The notes below the pieces were generated by a model that saw nothing but the letters and a program-made list of their open reading frames with translations, did not search any database and was not told where the DNA came from. This document shows, piece after piece, positions 48,626 through 61,724 of a DNA stretch of 64,000 bases. This stretch comes from Panicum virgatum. Taxonomy: Eukaryota; Streptophyta; Magnoliopsida; Poales; Poaceae. Location of the stretch: NCBI RefSeq assembly GCF_016808335.1, contig NC_053142.1:40529674-40593673 (forward strand), in the 5' to 3' direction. The first letter of the stretch is position 1. Each line of letters opens with the position of its first letter. The position numbers and the translations under genes were made by a program.

Positions 48626-50256
48626 TCAAAGAAAAGATTTTGTAAACCATATACAGTAACTATATTAGAAAATAAATTTTTAGAAAACATCTGCAACTAC
48701 TAAATTCATCTCAAACAGTTTGGGTTGGGGGTGGGGGGGGGGGAGATAAGGTTCACCTAGTCCGTTTTTGTAAATAATGAACATATGGTTTTATAAAATG
48801 ACACACACATGGTGAGATTCCAAGCGTTGCATGCATATTGATTCCAATATACTAGCCTAACCCGCGCTCTGAGTGGATTAGAATTAATATAAAAATAAAA
48901 CTTATAGCTAATAATTATAATTATCTATCTCATGTCCTCTTTTATCTATTAAATATTTTAACACATACTTAAAATATATATATTGCAATAGATTTTATTT
49001 TGCATCACACCTCCATGTGCATTTGTATATATTTAATTGAACCATTTATTTGTGAATTGATATTTTTATCTCTTCCATCAATACATGGTGACACATACCG
49101 CGCGTAGTATTTGTATATAAACAATAATATAAATAATATATTAATAATGATAGAAATAATAAATTAGAATTTTATATTGGTGTACTTTGATAGTTTGTTA
49201 TAATTATATAATTTATATTAAAATTTAGAGGTTATTTTAACTTTTAATAATAATATAATTGGATAATTTATATGCAAATTTGGGGAGTTATTTGCATTAT
49301 TTTTTAATAGTATAGGTGGGTAAATTATACGAAGATTAGGGGTTACTTTAGAAAAAAATTTATAATGGTAGAGGTGGGTAATTTAGATACATGTTTAGAG
49401 GATTACTTTAGTTTATTTTCATAATTGCAGAGATGAATAATTTATTAAAAAATTTAACAAATCTAATGACTATTATGATTAGAGTGTCAGATTGATGACC
49501 GGATGTTTTTATATTTGTGAGAATTTCTAAAATTTCTCTATTTATTTTGGAGTGTCCACTAGGATCTTAGGTGCCTTTACGTGAGGCTTTAAAAGGAATC
49601 TCTAATTAGTAATATAAAAAAATTGGTAACAAAACATGTTGCAGTTCAGATTTCATTTGGAGGGCATTTTTAAAATAGTTCGGAGCATAAATAGCTCCTC
49701 CAAATCGTCTAGAAGCTGATGAATTTTTTTTACTGGCTCCCATAAGCCAAAAAGTCAGAGGATGGAGCCTTACCAAAGCGGACAAGCTGTTCACCTAAAC
49801 AATACTCCTTGACCACACTCTGTTTGGCTGGCTGTGGCTGGTGTTGTTTTATTGTGAGAAAAAATATTATTGGTTAGTTATATCTTATAGCTAACGTTGG
49901 TTTGGCGTGAGAGAAAAATACTGCTGGCTGATTGCAGCCGAACATAGTATAAAGGTGTAGATCTGAAATCTGAATCCTGATGCCTACTAGTCATAATCAT
50001 CTAAGCATGCCTACTGTATGGACATCGATGTATGGAGAATTGACTTGGAATCTTGTCACGTGTAACGGGCCATCAAATGACAATATGACGCATGCCACCA
50101 TGGCCTACATGAACCAACACGGTACCTCCGTCCCATCACGAGATTGATCCACACTCTGTCTTTTCTCTCCTGTTTCCTCTCTAAATTGTTCTCTTCCAAT
50201 GATGAATTGGACAAGTTGGAGGATGAGACACATGTATTCAAACACGCAAACAGCTA
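48626..50256. other. AT-rich intergenic DNA with Helitron-like and MITE-like pieces
   Basis: ACTAG at 48851-48855 followed by CCTAACCCGCGCT could be the 3' end of a minus-strand Helitron reaching to about 49612, but the hairpin is degenerate. A small element at about 49820-49948 has roughly inverted ends (TCTGTTTGGCTGGCTG / GCAGCCGAACATAGTA). No gene. Confidence 0.35.
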
Positions 50257-50488
50257 CTCCCTCCATCCTGAAATTTTCAGATTTGTTGTAAATTAAATTG
50301 TCCTAAGTTTGATCAAATTTATAGAAAAGATTGATAATATTTTAAATATCAAATAAGAATAATTAGATCTATTATAAAATATATTTTCATAAATTACATA
50401 TTTAAAGTGGTAGATGCTAATATTTTATCTACAAATTTGATCAAAGGACAAAATAAAATGCATTACATTGCAGGACAGAGGGAGAGAG
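50257..50488. mobile_element. Stowaway MITE
   Basis: Starts CTCCCTCCATCCTGAAATTT and ends GGACAGAGGGAGAGAG, flanked by TA at 50255-50256 and 50489-50490, the standard Stowaway target. AT-rich, non-coding, 232 bp. Confidence 0.85.
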
Positions 50489-50748
50489 TAAGCTTGAGAA
50501 AAACATGGCAACTGAAGTCAAATCTATCCCATTATCTTCTTGCAAAATTTAGAAAAGAAACCCATGCAACGCTCATATAACATGCATGATATAATTTAAT
50601 TGGAACAGCCTTAGCCTTGTGCCTATATATGTGTGTACTTTGTACATGATGCCGCAGCACATCAGCATTTTGTACAGGCACGAAGAAACAAAACAAGGCT
50701 TCCCGGCCCGTTTTGATTGCTAAGTGCACTCCTCAGTGATCTCGGAGT

Positions 50749-51504
50749 ATGTCGCCTAACATTCTAGCTACTAGCACGGATTCTTTCAAGGCTGGAAGTC
50801 TGAATCCTCGTCCCAGCGGCAGCCGAGCAAAGCATATTGGGATTAGGCGTGGCTGTTCCAGAGCATGTGTGGCCGCAGGACTCCTTCCCAGATTACTATT
50901 TTGGGATAACAAACAGCAATCACATGGTGGATCTAAAGGCCAAGTTTAAAAACATCTGTAAGCACATCTAGCACAATTTCAGTTGATTTCTTATAACTAA
51001 GTACTTCAAATTTTACATCTCATTCTGTGAATTTGGTGCATCCTATTATTAGAAGACAATGCAAATTATTGACCTGAGTACGCAGGCGAGAAGACAATGA
51101 TCGAGAAGCGACGTGTGTACATGTCGGACGACCTGCTGAGGCACAACCCTTGCATCACCGCGTACAGGTCTCGGTCACTCAACCTGCGCCAGGATCTCGC
51201 CGACGCCACCGTGCCCCTGCTCGGCGCGACAGCAACACGGCGCGCCATCGGCGACTGGGGCCGGCCGGCGTCCGGCATCACGCACCTCGTTTTCTGCACG
51301 ACGGTGAGCGGGTGCATCCCCGGCGCCGACTTCGAGGTCGTCAGGCTCCTCGGCCTCCCACTCTCCACCAGGCGCTTCATGCTGTACCAGGTCGGCTGCC
51401 ACGGCGGAGGCATGGCGCTGCGCCTGGCCAAGGACCTCGCCAAGAACAACCCCGGCGCCCGAGTGCTGGTGGTGGGCTCGGAGGTGATCACCATGGCCTT
51501 GCGA
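50749..51504 (+). pseudogene. Type III polyketide synthase (chalcone-synthase-like), broken by an LTR element
   Basis: Exon 1 (about 50749-50957) contains ILGLGVAVPEHVWPQDSFPD and YYFGITNSNHMVDLKAKF; exon 2 (51086-51504) contains MIEKRRVYMSDDLL, ITHLVFCTTVSG, PGADFEVVRLLGLPLS, MLYQVGCHGGG (with the catalytic Cys) and ARVLVVGSEVITMALR. The intron 50958-51085 splits the Cys codon T|GC, the position conserved in plant chalcone synthases. Two lesions: the frame before 50834 holds a stop at 50801-50803 and needs a shift near 50811-50820 to join the N-terminus; and the gene is cut after the Arg codon at 51502-51504 by LTR sequence. The rest, with the catalytic His and Asn, is missing from the window. 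GCHGGG instead of GCFAGG and the ITNSNHM block suggest a grass CHS-like clade, not true chalcone synthase. Confidence 0.9.
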
Positions 51505-51525
51505 TGTAACAACCCTGATCATTGG

Positions 51526-54500
51526 TATGAGAACCGCCCAATTTGATACTATTTTAAACAAATCGTCGGTCATTATCATCCAAATGAGAGTTAACACGTG
51601 CTTGCCGGAGAACATGATACGTGTTATCCCACATCTAGAGACATGAATAACCGACACGTCATTCATCCAAAATAATATCAAATCCGGTAGTCCCGGTATG
51701 TGCTCCAACATACGCCCAGAATCAACATATGCACATACCGTTTACAATCGAATACATCGCCAATAATCCACAAAGAGTAATTTTACACACTTAATATTAC
51801 AAGTTCAATATATTTGGGTTTCAAACTCCACTTACAAGCCTTGGGCTCACGAAAGTCATATTATACAGAAATGTAAAGTTTATTGCATTTACATGCTCTC
51901 ACGAAGCTCGATTACGATAAAGACTTATTTAAGATGATGATGCCTTGCTCAAGGACATCACCACAGCCGCAACAACCTACTCCTCCCCCGCATTTGGATC
52001 AGCGGGGTAGAAGTGGCCGAACACCACTTCGGGCTCACCTGCAACTAAGTTTAGAAAGCAACCTGAGTACAAAAGGTACTCGCAAGACTTACGCGATTAC
52101 TTATACAAGGATCATGCAATGGCTCAAGTAAAAGCTTTAATATTAAGTAATTATTACATAAGCATTAGCTCTCTACACTATCACCTATTAGAATTGATTA
52201 TTGTTGCCCAAACCCCTAAATAATTTTAGTTGATTAAAAGGATAACATACTAATCAATAGATCATTGACAAGACATGATTCCAAAACCAACAAAACCGGA
52301 ACTCTCTAAGAGGAATTCGGCGAACCAAGAGCTTGCTCATATCCGAGAGCGCGGTAATTCGAATTGATTAAAACCTTGCAAGGGTGTACTACTTTACCCA
52401 CACGACGCGAGGACCATGCGACTCACCCAACCAATCACGCCGGGCAAGGGGGTACTCACGTCAACCGTTCCCAACAAGCCTCGATCATTGAACCTCACAC
52501 CTAGATTACGAGTAGACTTAGTTCCACCATGGACATCTCTAAACTTTCCTACACATAGGTCCACCTGGGGACACACTAAGCCTCTCTGCATAGCCCGTAG
52601 CCACGTATCTAGGACTGCACATTAATGATCAAGTCAAAGAAGGTAATTGGCTCATTCGTTCCATTATATTGGATATGTGGTAGCACGGAAAGGTGCTCAA
52701 GGCCGATGGCATCCACTCGGTCCTTAATCGATCCAAGCGTACTATGCCCATGTGACTTCATTCTCTAGGCCCTACCATTCGCTCGAATCTCGGTACTATT
52801 ACTATACTAGCCACCGAACCAAACCAGTGCGATCAAGGGTAACTGATAAATGTGATACTCCAAACCATTCCTGTCTAGCGAGCAAAAGAAGTACTCCAAG
52901 CAGGGCTAAGCATCTAGTCAAGTTAAGTAATTAACTATCTAACTAGTGCCAAGAATAGGGATAACAAATCAAGGAAGGATCATGCATAAAGATAGGTATA
53001 AAAATGCAATACATACATACTATACATATATAACCCACAATACCCAAGTGGAATAGCTATACTAAATCAAATTAGATAGGTGCAAGGAATATGCTTAGCT
53101 GCTTGACTGGGTTAACTTCAGACTCGACCACGAACGGGATTCCAGGTTCAGGCTCCACGGACTCAGTGGGCTCCACGGGTTCGTTCTCCGACGGCTCGGT
53201 CACTATAATGCATGAACGCGATGCAAGAATTAAGGAATGAACTAACCAGCAAGCATAAATCATGAAACAAGTTGAGCATGCAGAGGACAATGCAAAGAAC
53301 TCATGAAAATTAGTTTTGCAGCAAAAGCATTTTCCTATAAATAACCATAAATAAAATAATTTTCAGCCACTCTAAACAAAGTAAATAAGAAAAGGAATGC
53401 AAACTAAACTAAACAAATCTAAGAAAATTATCATGGAAACTAGGTAGGAACACAAGGCTAACAAAACTGGTTTTGCCATTTTATCACTTTCCAGCAAGAA
53501 GTTATAAAATAAACCATTTTCAGACAAAGTATAAGAAAACAAACTAAAACTTTAATAAACAGCAAGGAACCATGTGAACAAGTTGCACCAATAAAAACTA
53601 CACCTCACAAGGAGTCTAAAAAAATTTAGTTTGAAATTTTTAGATTAATACACAAATAAATAAGCATTAAACTCACTTTTGCAAGATAAAATTATAGATA
53701 AATCTATAGCAAGGTAACATGCAAAACAATATTTTTCCTAAATAGATCTCAGCTAGAGGAATCCAACAAAACAAGTTTCATAATTTTTGGAGGTATACAT
53801 GAATTTATATGGATTTTGCAAGATTGCAGAAATATAAACCCTAAGAAAACCCTAGCAAAATGCTAGGTGCACCCAGATCCCACACCCGCAGGTGCTGACG
53901 GGTGGGGCCCGCTGGCCAGCGGCCCACCAGCCCGAGTCAAGGCCGACCAAGGGCCTTGACCCGCGGCGGGGCGCGGCCACGGCGCTCTGGAGCGCGCGGT
54001 GCGCGCGGACACCGCGTGCGCGGCGGCGCCGGCGGATGGCGGCGCGAGGCGGCGCGGAGAGGCGGGGCCGGAGTGGGGCAAAGGGCGCGCGCACTGGGTG
54101 GAGGCAACGGCGGCAGGCTCACCAGCGGGTTGGACGACGGGGAACGGCGGCGGACCGAGGCGAGCGGCGGCGGCCCTGTGCGGCAAGGGAGGAGGCCGGG
54201 TGAGGAGGGAAATCGAGCGAGGGAAGGGGGAAGATGCTCCCCGCGCGAGGAATCGAGAGGTAGCTCACCGGAGACGGCGATTCGACGGCGACGAAGGAGT
54301 TCGGCCGCGGCGGCAATGGTGGAGAGGGCTAGGGTTTGAGGGGGAACGGGGCCGGCCTCGACACAGATAAGGAGAGGGGGTGAGGGAAGAGTGAAGGGGT
54401 GGCACGGGACGCGAGGATGAACGGCACGTGTGACGAGAATGGCCGGCGGCGGCGACGCGTGCAGCGCGGCGCGCCGAGCAGAACAGGGGAAGGAGAATGG

Positions 54501-54564
54501 CGGCTGACAGGTGGGCCTGGCGAGGGATTTTCATTTTCTTTCTTTTTTTTCCTGGGCTGTGACA
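51526..54564 (-). repeat. Solo LTR, inserted in the left LTR in opposite orientation
   Basis: Read on the minus strand it starts TGTCACAGCCCAGG at 54564 and ends CGGTTCTCATA at 51526. It is flanked by ATTGG at 51521-51525 and 54565-54569, the 5-bp duplication made by LTR-retrotransposon integrase. Its inside matches the surrounding LTR family (for example the block ACGAACCCGTGGAGCCCAC, inverse at about 53165-53190). The first 700 bp (53860-54564) differ from the host LTR, so it is a related subfamily. No internal region or second LTR remains. Confidence 0.88.
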
Positions 54565-54569
54565 ATTGG

Positions 54570-57500
54570 GCCCCGCCTGTCATTCCTTGCTTCCCTCTCG
54601 AAGCTCCTGGAGTGCTCCCGTGCACAAATCGGGAGGAGCTCAAATCGTCCACGGCACCGCTCGAGCACGTCGCGCGTGCCGCGTGTGCCCCGCTACTCAC
54701 TCCTTCACACGCCCCCGCTACTGTCGCTGCTGTTGCCGCTCCTGCTCCCGCCTGCGCCCACACCGCGCCGTCGCCTCACGCATCGCCGACGCACGCCACA
54801 CGCCGCATGCGCCTGAGCCACGCCATTGCCCGCCGCGGCCGGGAGCTGAACTCGCCGCGTGCCGCACCGCCCCGCTCGCCGCCCGCCCGAGCGAGCCGCA
54901 TGCTGCTCCATCCCGCCGCCGTGCCTTTCGTCTCGCCGCCATTGCCGCCGCTCGCCCCTCAACACCGAACCGCCGCTCGAGCCCGCGCCGACCCCCAACA
55001 ACCCCAAACCCGCTTGCCCTCGGCCCCCAGAAGCTCCTCACCCCGACCCCGTCGATCCCGCTCGCCCGACTCGCCGGAGCGCCGCCCGCACCGCCGCCGA
55101 GCTGCTGCTCACGCTGCGCCCCCACCTCCGGCCGTTCCCGACCCCAACCGAGCACACCCCCGGGTAGCCCTCGCTTCCCTCATGCTCCTCCACCCCTCCA
55201 TCGCCGCCGGCGGGCCACCACCTCGCTGGATTTTGGCCCGGACCGCCGCTGACCTCCATAGGGACCTCGTGCAGCAATAGGTAAAACTGCAGGGGCCTTT
55301 TGAAAAGCTTGTGACTCATATGAATAGTTTAGAATAGTGCTGCGCAATTCTAAAAAAGTCCAGGGGTTTTGGTGTAAAGTACCTTTTTCTTTTATGCATA
55401 AATTAGCTGTTAGCTTCTAAAATCCATAGCAATTCATGTATAGCTCAAAAAATGTGAAACTTGTTTTGTTGGATTCCTCTGGTTTAGATCTACTTAGGAA
55501 AAATATTATTTTGCATGTTTCCTTAGTGTTTGTTAAGGTTTTAGTGTGTTTTCGTATGCTCTGTCCGAAAAAGGTTTAATGTAGATTTTTTTGCTGGAAA
55601 GTGATAAAATGGCAAAACTAGTTTTTTTAGCTTTGTATTCATGCCTAGTATCTATGTTAATTTTATTGGATTTGTTTGGTTAAGTTTGCATTCCTTTTCT
55701 GATTTATCTTGTTTAGAGTAGCTGAAAATTAATATATTTATGATTAATTCTAGGAAAATGCTTTTGATGTAAATCCAATTCTCAGGAGTTCCTTGTAATG
55801 TCATCTACATGTTCAATTTAATTTATAATTTATTGCTGTATAAGTTTATTTGCTAATTCTTGATCTAGCTTTTCTGTTCTCGTGTACGATAGTGATTGTT
55901 TGTCGTCGCGTGTGTTACATTTGTGCATCATCGCATATGTGCCATTCATTATGCATGTCTTATCACCCTTGCATAATCTATGGTATCACACTAATGCATG
56001 CATCTCATTTCATGCATAGCATTTCTTGCACAATTATGGCATCATGCTAATTCTGGCATCTCATTCATGCATTATAGTAACTGAACCGTCGGAGAACGAA
56101 CCCGTAGAGCCCACCGAGTCCGTTGAGCCTGAAACCGGAGTCCAGTTCGTGGTCGAGCCTGAAGCTATCCAAGGCAAGCAGCTAAGCATAATCCCTTGCA
56201 CCTATTTAATTTGATTAGTTTAGTTATTTCACTTAGATATTGTTGGGTTATATATATACTATGTACGTATTACATTCTTGTATCTATTTTCATGCAATAT
56301 CCTTCCTTGATTCGTTTATTCATATCCTTGGCACCAGTTAGACAGTTAATAACTTAATCTGACTAGATGCTTAGCCCTGCTTAGGATACTCATATTGCTT
56401 GCTAGAAAGGAATGATTTGGAGTATCACACTTACCTGATTATCCTTGATCGCACTTGAGCAAATGGGGCAAGTGGAATGCAGTATCGAGGTTCGAGCGGA
56501 CAGGTAGGGCCTAGAGAATGAAGTCACATGGGTATAGTCCGCTTGGACCGATTAAGGACCGTCCGCGGATGGCGTCGGTTTTGAGCACCTTTCCGTGCTA
56601 CCACATATCCAATATAATGGTACGGGTGAGCCAATTACCTTCTTTGATTTGATCATTGATGTACAGTTCTAGATATGTGGCTAAGGGCTATGCAGAGAGG
56701 CTTAGAGGTGTCCCCGGGGTGGACCTATGTGTAGAAAAGTTTAGAGATGTCTCCGGTGGAAACTAAGTCTCTACGCGTAAGCTAGGTGTGAAAATTTCAA
56801 TGATCGAGCCTTGTTGGGAATGGTTGACGCGAGTACCCCCTTATCCAACTTTAGCGGGTTGGGTGAGTCGCATGGTCCTTGCGTCGTGTGGGTAAAATAG
56901 TACACCCTTACAAGGTTATAATCAATTCGAATTGCCGCGCTCTCGGTTATGAGCAAGCTCTTTATCCCATGAACTCCTCGTAGAATTTTGGTTATGATGG
57001 GAATGGTTCGTGTTACGGCTATGATCAATTATAGATTATATTACTCTCTTAATCAACTAAAATTGTTTGGGGTTGGGCAAGATTAATTAATTTTGCTAGG
57101 TGATAGTTTAGGAAGCTCTTGCTTATGCAATAATTACTTAACCTTAAAGTTTTTAATTGAGCCTTTGCATGATCCTTGTTTATTTAATCGCGTAAGTCTT
57201 GCGAGTACCTTTTGTACTCAGGTTGCTATCTAAACCTAGTTGCAGGTGAGTCGGAAGTGGTGTTCGGCCACTTCTACCCCGCCGATTCTGGTGCGGGGGA
57301 GGAGTAGGTCGTTGAGGCTATGATGGCGTCCTTGAGCAAGACATCATTATCTTAGGTATGTTTTTATCGTAGCCGAACTCCGTGAGAGTATGTAAATACA
57401 ATAAACTTTAAGTTTCGGTTTAATATGTCTTTCGTGAGCCCAAGGCTTGTAAAGGAAGTTTGAACCCACCTATATCGAACTTGTAATATTAAATGTATAA

Positions 57501-57752
57501 AATTGCTCTTTGTGGATCATCGGCAATGTACGTGCTTGTATAACGGTACATGTGCTTAATCCTAGGCATGTGGCAAACACGTACCGGGACTACCGGATTT
57601 GCGGTCGTTTTAGGTGAATTGTGTTGATTAAGTGTCTCTAAGATGTGGATTAACACGTGATGTGTCGAGAGACGGACACGTGTTAACTCTCATCTTAATG
57701 GATTAATCAATAATTTTCACTTAAACCGAGTGCAAATTGGGCGGTTCTCACA
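54570..57752 (+). repeat. Left LTR, main part
   Basis: GC-rich first 700 bp, then AT-rich DNA. Low-complexity frames such as 54399-55280 are not genes. The segment 56071-56210 keeps an open frame (EPSENEPVEPTESVEPE) that is also open in the solo LTR and partly in the right LTR; this could be a residue of constraint or chance. Ends CA at 57751-57752. Confidence 0.85.
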
Positions 57753-59699
57753 ACGGGTATCAGAGCCGAGGTTCCATAAAGTGAACCTAAAATTTGCTTA
57801 GTGGGGTGAGAGTAAAATAAAATTTGATTACTTGCACTAAGATTTATTTTTGTTAAAAATTTGAACTTAAGATAAAATGCTACCTTTCTTCCTTCATCTT
57901 AGAGCTAATTCTCCCTTATTGCTTCATTTGTTTAATTAAGATATGCTTAACTCCTCTTGTCTTCATGAGTAGCGGGAGCGTAGGAAAACCTTTTTACCCC
58001 CTGAAAACCTTTTGAGCTATTTACCGGGGTTGAGAGGGTGGGAATCACCCATTGTCCTGAGTGCTAGTAGGAGGGTTGTAGCGCTAATGGGCAATGCAGT
58101 TGTATCGGATCGTGAGTGAGTGCTAGAACGTTAAGGCGTGCTCACGATGTGAGGAGACGTCATGTTGCATTCATACTTCGCATGCATGCATCATATCATA
58201 CATATTGTGTTGCTTTGGGTGTTTGCTAATATTTTCGTATAAGTTTCTTCGCACCATTGCACATCTCACTTTCGATAGACCTAGTATGGTTAGAAACTTA
58301 GGAAAACAGATGCGTGTTTTTGATCAAAACCTAATTACTTGTTCAAACAATGGACGTGCAGAGTTTTGAATCTAAGTTTCTCTTCCTGAGGTTCTATAAA
58401 CCTTCCTAAGATTTCTTGCCATCACAACTGTTAGCTTCAACGACGGTTTGAAGAAATCTACACATTATCCTCGTCTCTAAGCCATTCATTCGAATGCTCG
58501 AAGATAATTCATCCCGACTATCCTTGATGACTAGAAATATCTTGTTGTTCTTCTAGCGTTCATATTCGTTCATTTCTAATCGGCTTGATTCATACACCTA
58601 ACTCCGATCTGCTTACATTCTTGTTCAAATAAACCTGAATAAGGTCGCATATTTGTTGCATTGCATAATCACATGTTGTTTGGGTGTGGGTTTGACATAG
58701 TGAAATTCATGTGATAGACTAACTAATGTTATGTGTATCGTATGTCTACGTAAAGCTTTTGATGTTTTTGAAATCTGAAAAATCTCTCCCTCAATTTGTG
58801 CTACTTGGGTTGCTCCCTATGATTTTCTTTCGTAATGGTGATTATTCCACGAACTAGAGTGCCGTGACGGAATCTAGGGCCTCATATGGATGCATACGAC
58901 TGTGGCACAGGGTGCATGCTGGTGCTTAAATGCGTGTGGATATGATCTGCTACGACTATCTTTTCGTGCAACCCCTAAAATATTTTTTCTTCTCCATCCA
59001 ATTTTAAGGGGGTAGGCCCTAGACGAATAACGATGTGAATGGGTTGTCTTAAGTTTTGAGTTTCTAGGGGTATTAGTACACTAACTGGCATGTCAACATG
59101 TGCATCTTGCATCATGCAACTCAATTAATAAGCAATATCGAGCAAGAATGTTCTTGAGAAAAACTTGCCTTGATACCCTTCCTTTTCAGTTTCTCCGACA
59201 TCCTTAAGAACTCACCTTGACATCTTCTCTGTATAGGATCACCACCAAATTGAGAATTGGATTCTTCCAGAACTTAGAACCTCTCTTCTCTGCCAAATCT
59301 TACTATGTGCTAGCATTAGAATAGTCAACCGGCTCTTTTCAACTGACTTTCATGGTGATTGTGTTCACATATATTATCCACAGTCACTCACTGCAGAAGT
59401 TGAAGCCCTGGACCTTTTTAATGTGGAAAAGCAATTGATTAGTTTCTACAGTGGTGCGGTTAATCTCCAGTTAGGTAAGGACAATCTGGTTGTTATGAAA
59501 CTTATGTCTTCCAGAACCATGTCAAGTAAGGAATTAGCAGAACAGCCGGCAATGCTTATACCTTTAAACCCAGCTACGTTGATTAATCTAGAGACTAGCA
59601 CCCACATCGGCCGATCCTTGTCCCTGAGTTTATCAATTGTTCTCATTTATCTTTTCTCCACTTAAATCTCGGGACGAGATTTCTCTAAGGGGGTAGGAT
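57753..59699 (+). other. Internal region of the LTR element
   Basis: Begins with the primer-binding site and ends with GGGACGAGATTTCTCTAAGG and the polypurine tract. No reverse transcriptase, integrase, protease or gag motif. The only longer frame, 59423-59665 (80 aa), has no recognised domain. Confidence 0.7.
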
Positions 59700-61679
59700 T
59701 GTAACAACCCTAATCATTGGGCCCCGCCTGTCATTCCTTGCTTCCCTCTCGAAGCTCCTGGAGTGCTCCCATGCACAAATCGGGAGGAGCTCAAATCGTC
59801 CACGACACCGCTCGAGCACGTCGCGCGTGCCGCGTGTCCCCCGCTACTCACTCCTTGACACGCCCCGCTGCTGTCGCTGCTGCTGCTCCTGCTCCCTCCT
59901 GCGCCCACGCCGCGCCGTCGCCTCCCGCGTCGCCGACGCACGCCACGCGCCGCATGCGCCTGAGCCACGCCGTTGCCCGCCGGTGCCGCGAGCTGAACTC
60001 GCTGCGTGCCGCTCCGCCCCGCCCGCCGCCGTGCCTTTCGTCTCGCCGCCATGGCCGCCGCTCGCCCCTCAATGCCGAACCGCCGCTCGAGCCCGCGCCG
60101 ACCCCCAACAACCCCCAAACCCACTTTCCCTCGGCCACCTGAAGCTCCTCACCCCGACTCCGTCAATCCCGCTCGCCCGAGCTTGCCGGAGCGCCGCCCG
60201 CACCGCCGCCAAGCTGCTGCTCATGCTGCGCCCCCACCTCCGGCCGTTCCCGACCCCAACCGAGCACACCCCCGGGTAGCCCTCGCTTCCCTCATGCTCC
60301 TCCAACCCTCCATTGCCGCCGGCAGGCCACCACCTCACCGGATTTTGGCCCGGACCGCCGCTGACCTCTGCATGTTAAATTTAATTTGTGATTTATGCTT
60401 GCTGTATAAGTTTATTTGCTAATTCTTGATCTAGCTTTTCTGTTCGCGTGTACGATAGTGATTGTTTGTCATCGCGTGTGTTACGTTTGTGCATCATCGC
60501 ATATGTGCCATTCATTATGCATGTCTTATCAACCTTGCATAATCTAGGGTATCACACTAATGCATGCATCTCATTTCATGCATATCATTTCTTGCACAAT
60601 CATGGCATCATGCTAATTCTGGCATCTCATTCATGCATTATAGTGACTGAACCATCGGAAAACGAACCCGTGGAGCCCACCGAGTCTGTTGAGCCTAGAG
60701 AATGAAGTCACATAGGCATAGTCCGCTTGGACCGATTAAGGACCGTCCGTGGATGACGTCGGTTTTGAACACCTTTCCGTACTACCACATATCCAATATA
60801 ATGGTACTGATGAGCCAATTACCTTTTTTGACTTGATCATTGATGTGCAGTCCTAGATACGTGGCTAAGGGCTATGCAGAGAGGCTTAGAGGTGTCCCCG
60901 GGTGGACCTATGTGTAGAAAAGTTTAGAGATGTCTCCGGTGGAAACTAAGTCTCTACGCGTAAGCTAGGTGTGAAAATTTCAATGATCGAGCCTTGTTGG
61001 GAACGGTTGACGCGAGTACCCCTTATCCAACTTTAGCGGGTTGGGTGAGTTGCATGGTCCTTGCGTCGTGTGGGTAAAGTAGTACACCCTTACAAGGTTA
61101 TAATCAATTCGAATTGCCGCGCTCTCGGTTATGAGCAAGCTCTTTATCCCATGAACTCCTCGTAGAATTTTGGTTATGATGGGAATGGTTCGTATTACGC
61201 CCATGATCAATTATAGATTATATTACTCTCTTAATCAACTAAAATTGTTTGGGGTTGGGCAAGATTAATTAATTTTGCTAGGTGATAGTTTAGGAAGCTC
61301 TTGCTTATGCAATAATTACTTAACCTTAAAGCTTTTAATTGAGCCTTTGCATGATCCTTGTTTATTTAATCGCGTAAGTTTTGCGAGTACCTTTTGTACT
61401 CAGGTTGCTTTCTAAACCTAGTTGCTGGTGAGTCGGAAGTGGTGTTCGGCCACTTCTACCCCGCCGATTCTGGTGCGGGGGAGGAGTAGGTCGTTGAGGC
61501 TATGATGGTGTTCTTGAGCAAGACACCATTATCTTAGGTATGTTTTTATCGTAGCCGAACTCCGTGAGAGTATGTAAATACAATAAACTTTAAGTTTCGG
61601 TTTAATATGTCTTTCGTGAGCCCAAGGCTTGTAAAGAAAGTTTGAACCCACCTATATCGAACTTGTAATATTAAATGTT
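59700..61679 (+). repeat. Right LTR, with two deletions and a truncated end
   Basis: Collinear with the left LTR but lacking about 550 bp (left-LTR 55257-55806) and 382 bp (left-LTR 56127-56508). The second deletion is bounded by GCCT at both edges, a microhomology footprint. Homology stops after TAATATTAAATGT at about 61679, corresponding to left-LTR position about 57500, so the last 250 bp are missing. Confidence 0.85.
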
Positions 61680-61724
61680 ATGATGGGCGCAATGGACTAA
61701 GTATACACATTAAGAGCATATACA

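Larger units (their letters stand above)
51505..61679 (+). mobile_element. Gypsy-type LTR retrotransposon, non-autonomous, nested
   Basis: The left LTR starts TGTAACAACCCTGATCATTGG at 51505, is interrupted by a solo LTR, resumes at 54570 and ends CGGTTCTCACA at 57752. The right LTR starts TGTAACAACCCTAATCATTG at 59700 after the purine-rich TAAGGGGGTAGGAT and breaks off at 61679. A primer-binding site resembling initiator tRNA-Met (GGGTATCAGAGCC, 57756-57768) follows the left LTR. The interior, 57753-59699, has no gag or pol frame. The 3.2-kb LTRs with a 1.95-kb empty interior suggest a LARD-like non-autonomous element; gypsy is inferred from the tRNA-Met site and LTR style. The left flanking pentamer is TGCGA; the matching right copy is lost. 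Confidence 0.88.

Noticed and set aside
53850..55280. Several frames of 100-290 aa on both strands
   Set aside because: They belong to the GC-rich parts of the solo LTR and the left LTR; the sequence recurs in the right LTR and is low-complexity.
59423..59665. An 80-aa frame in the LTR element interior as a gag gene
   Set aside because: Too short, no gag or zinc-knuckle motif, and it runs up to the polypurine tract where gag is not expected.
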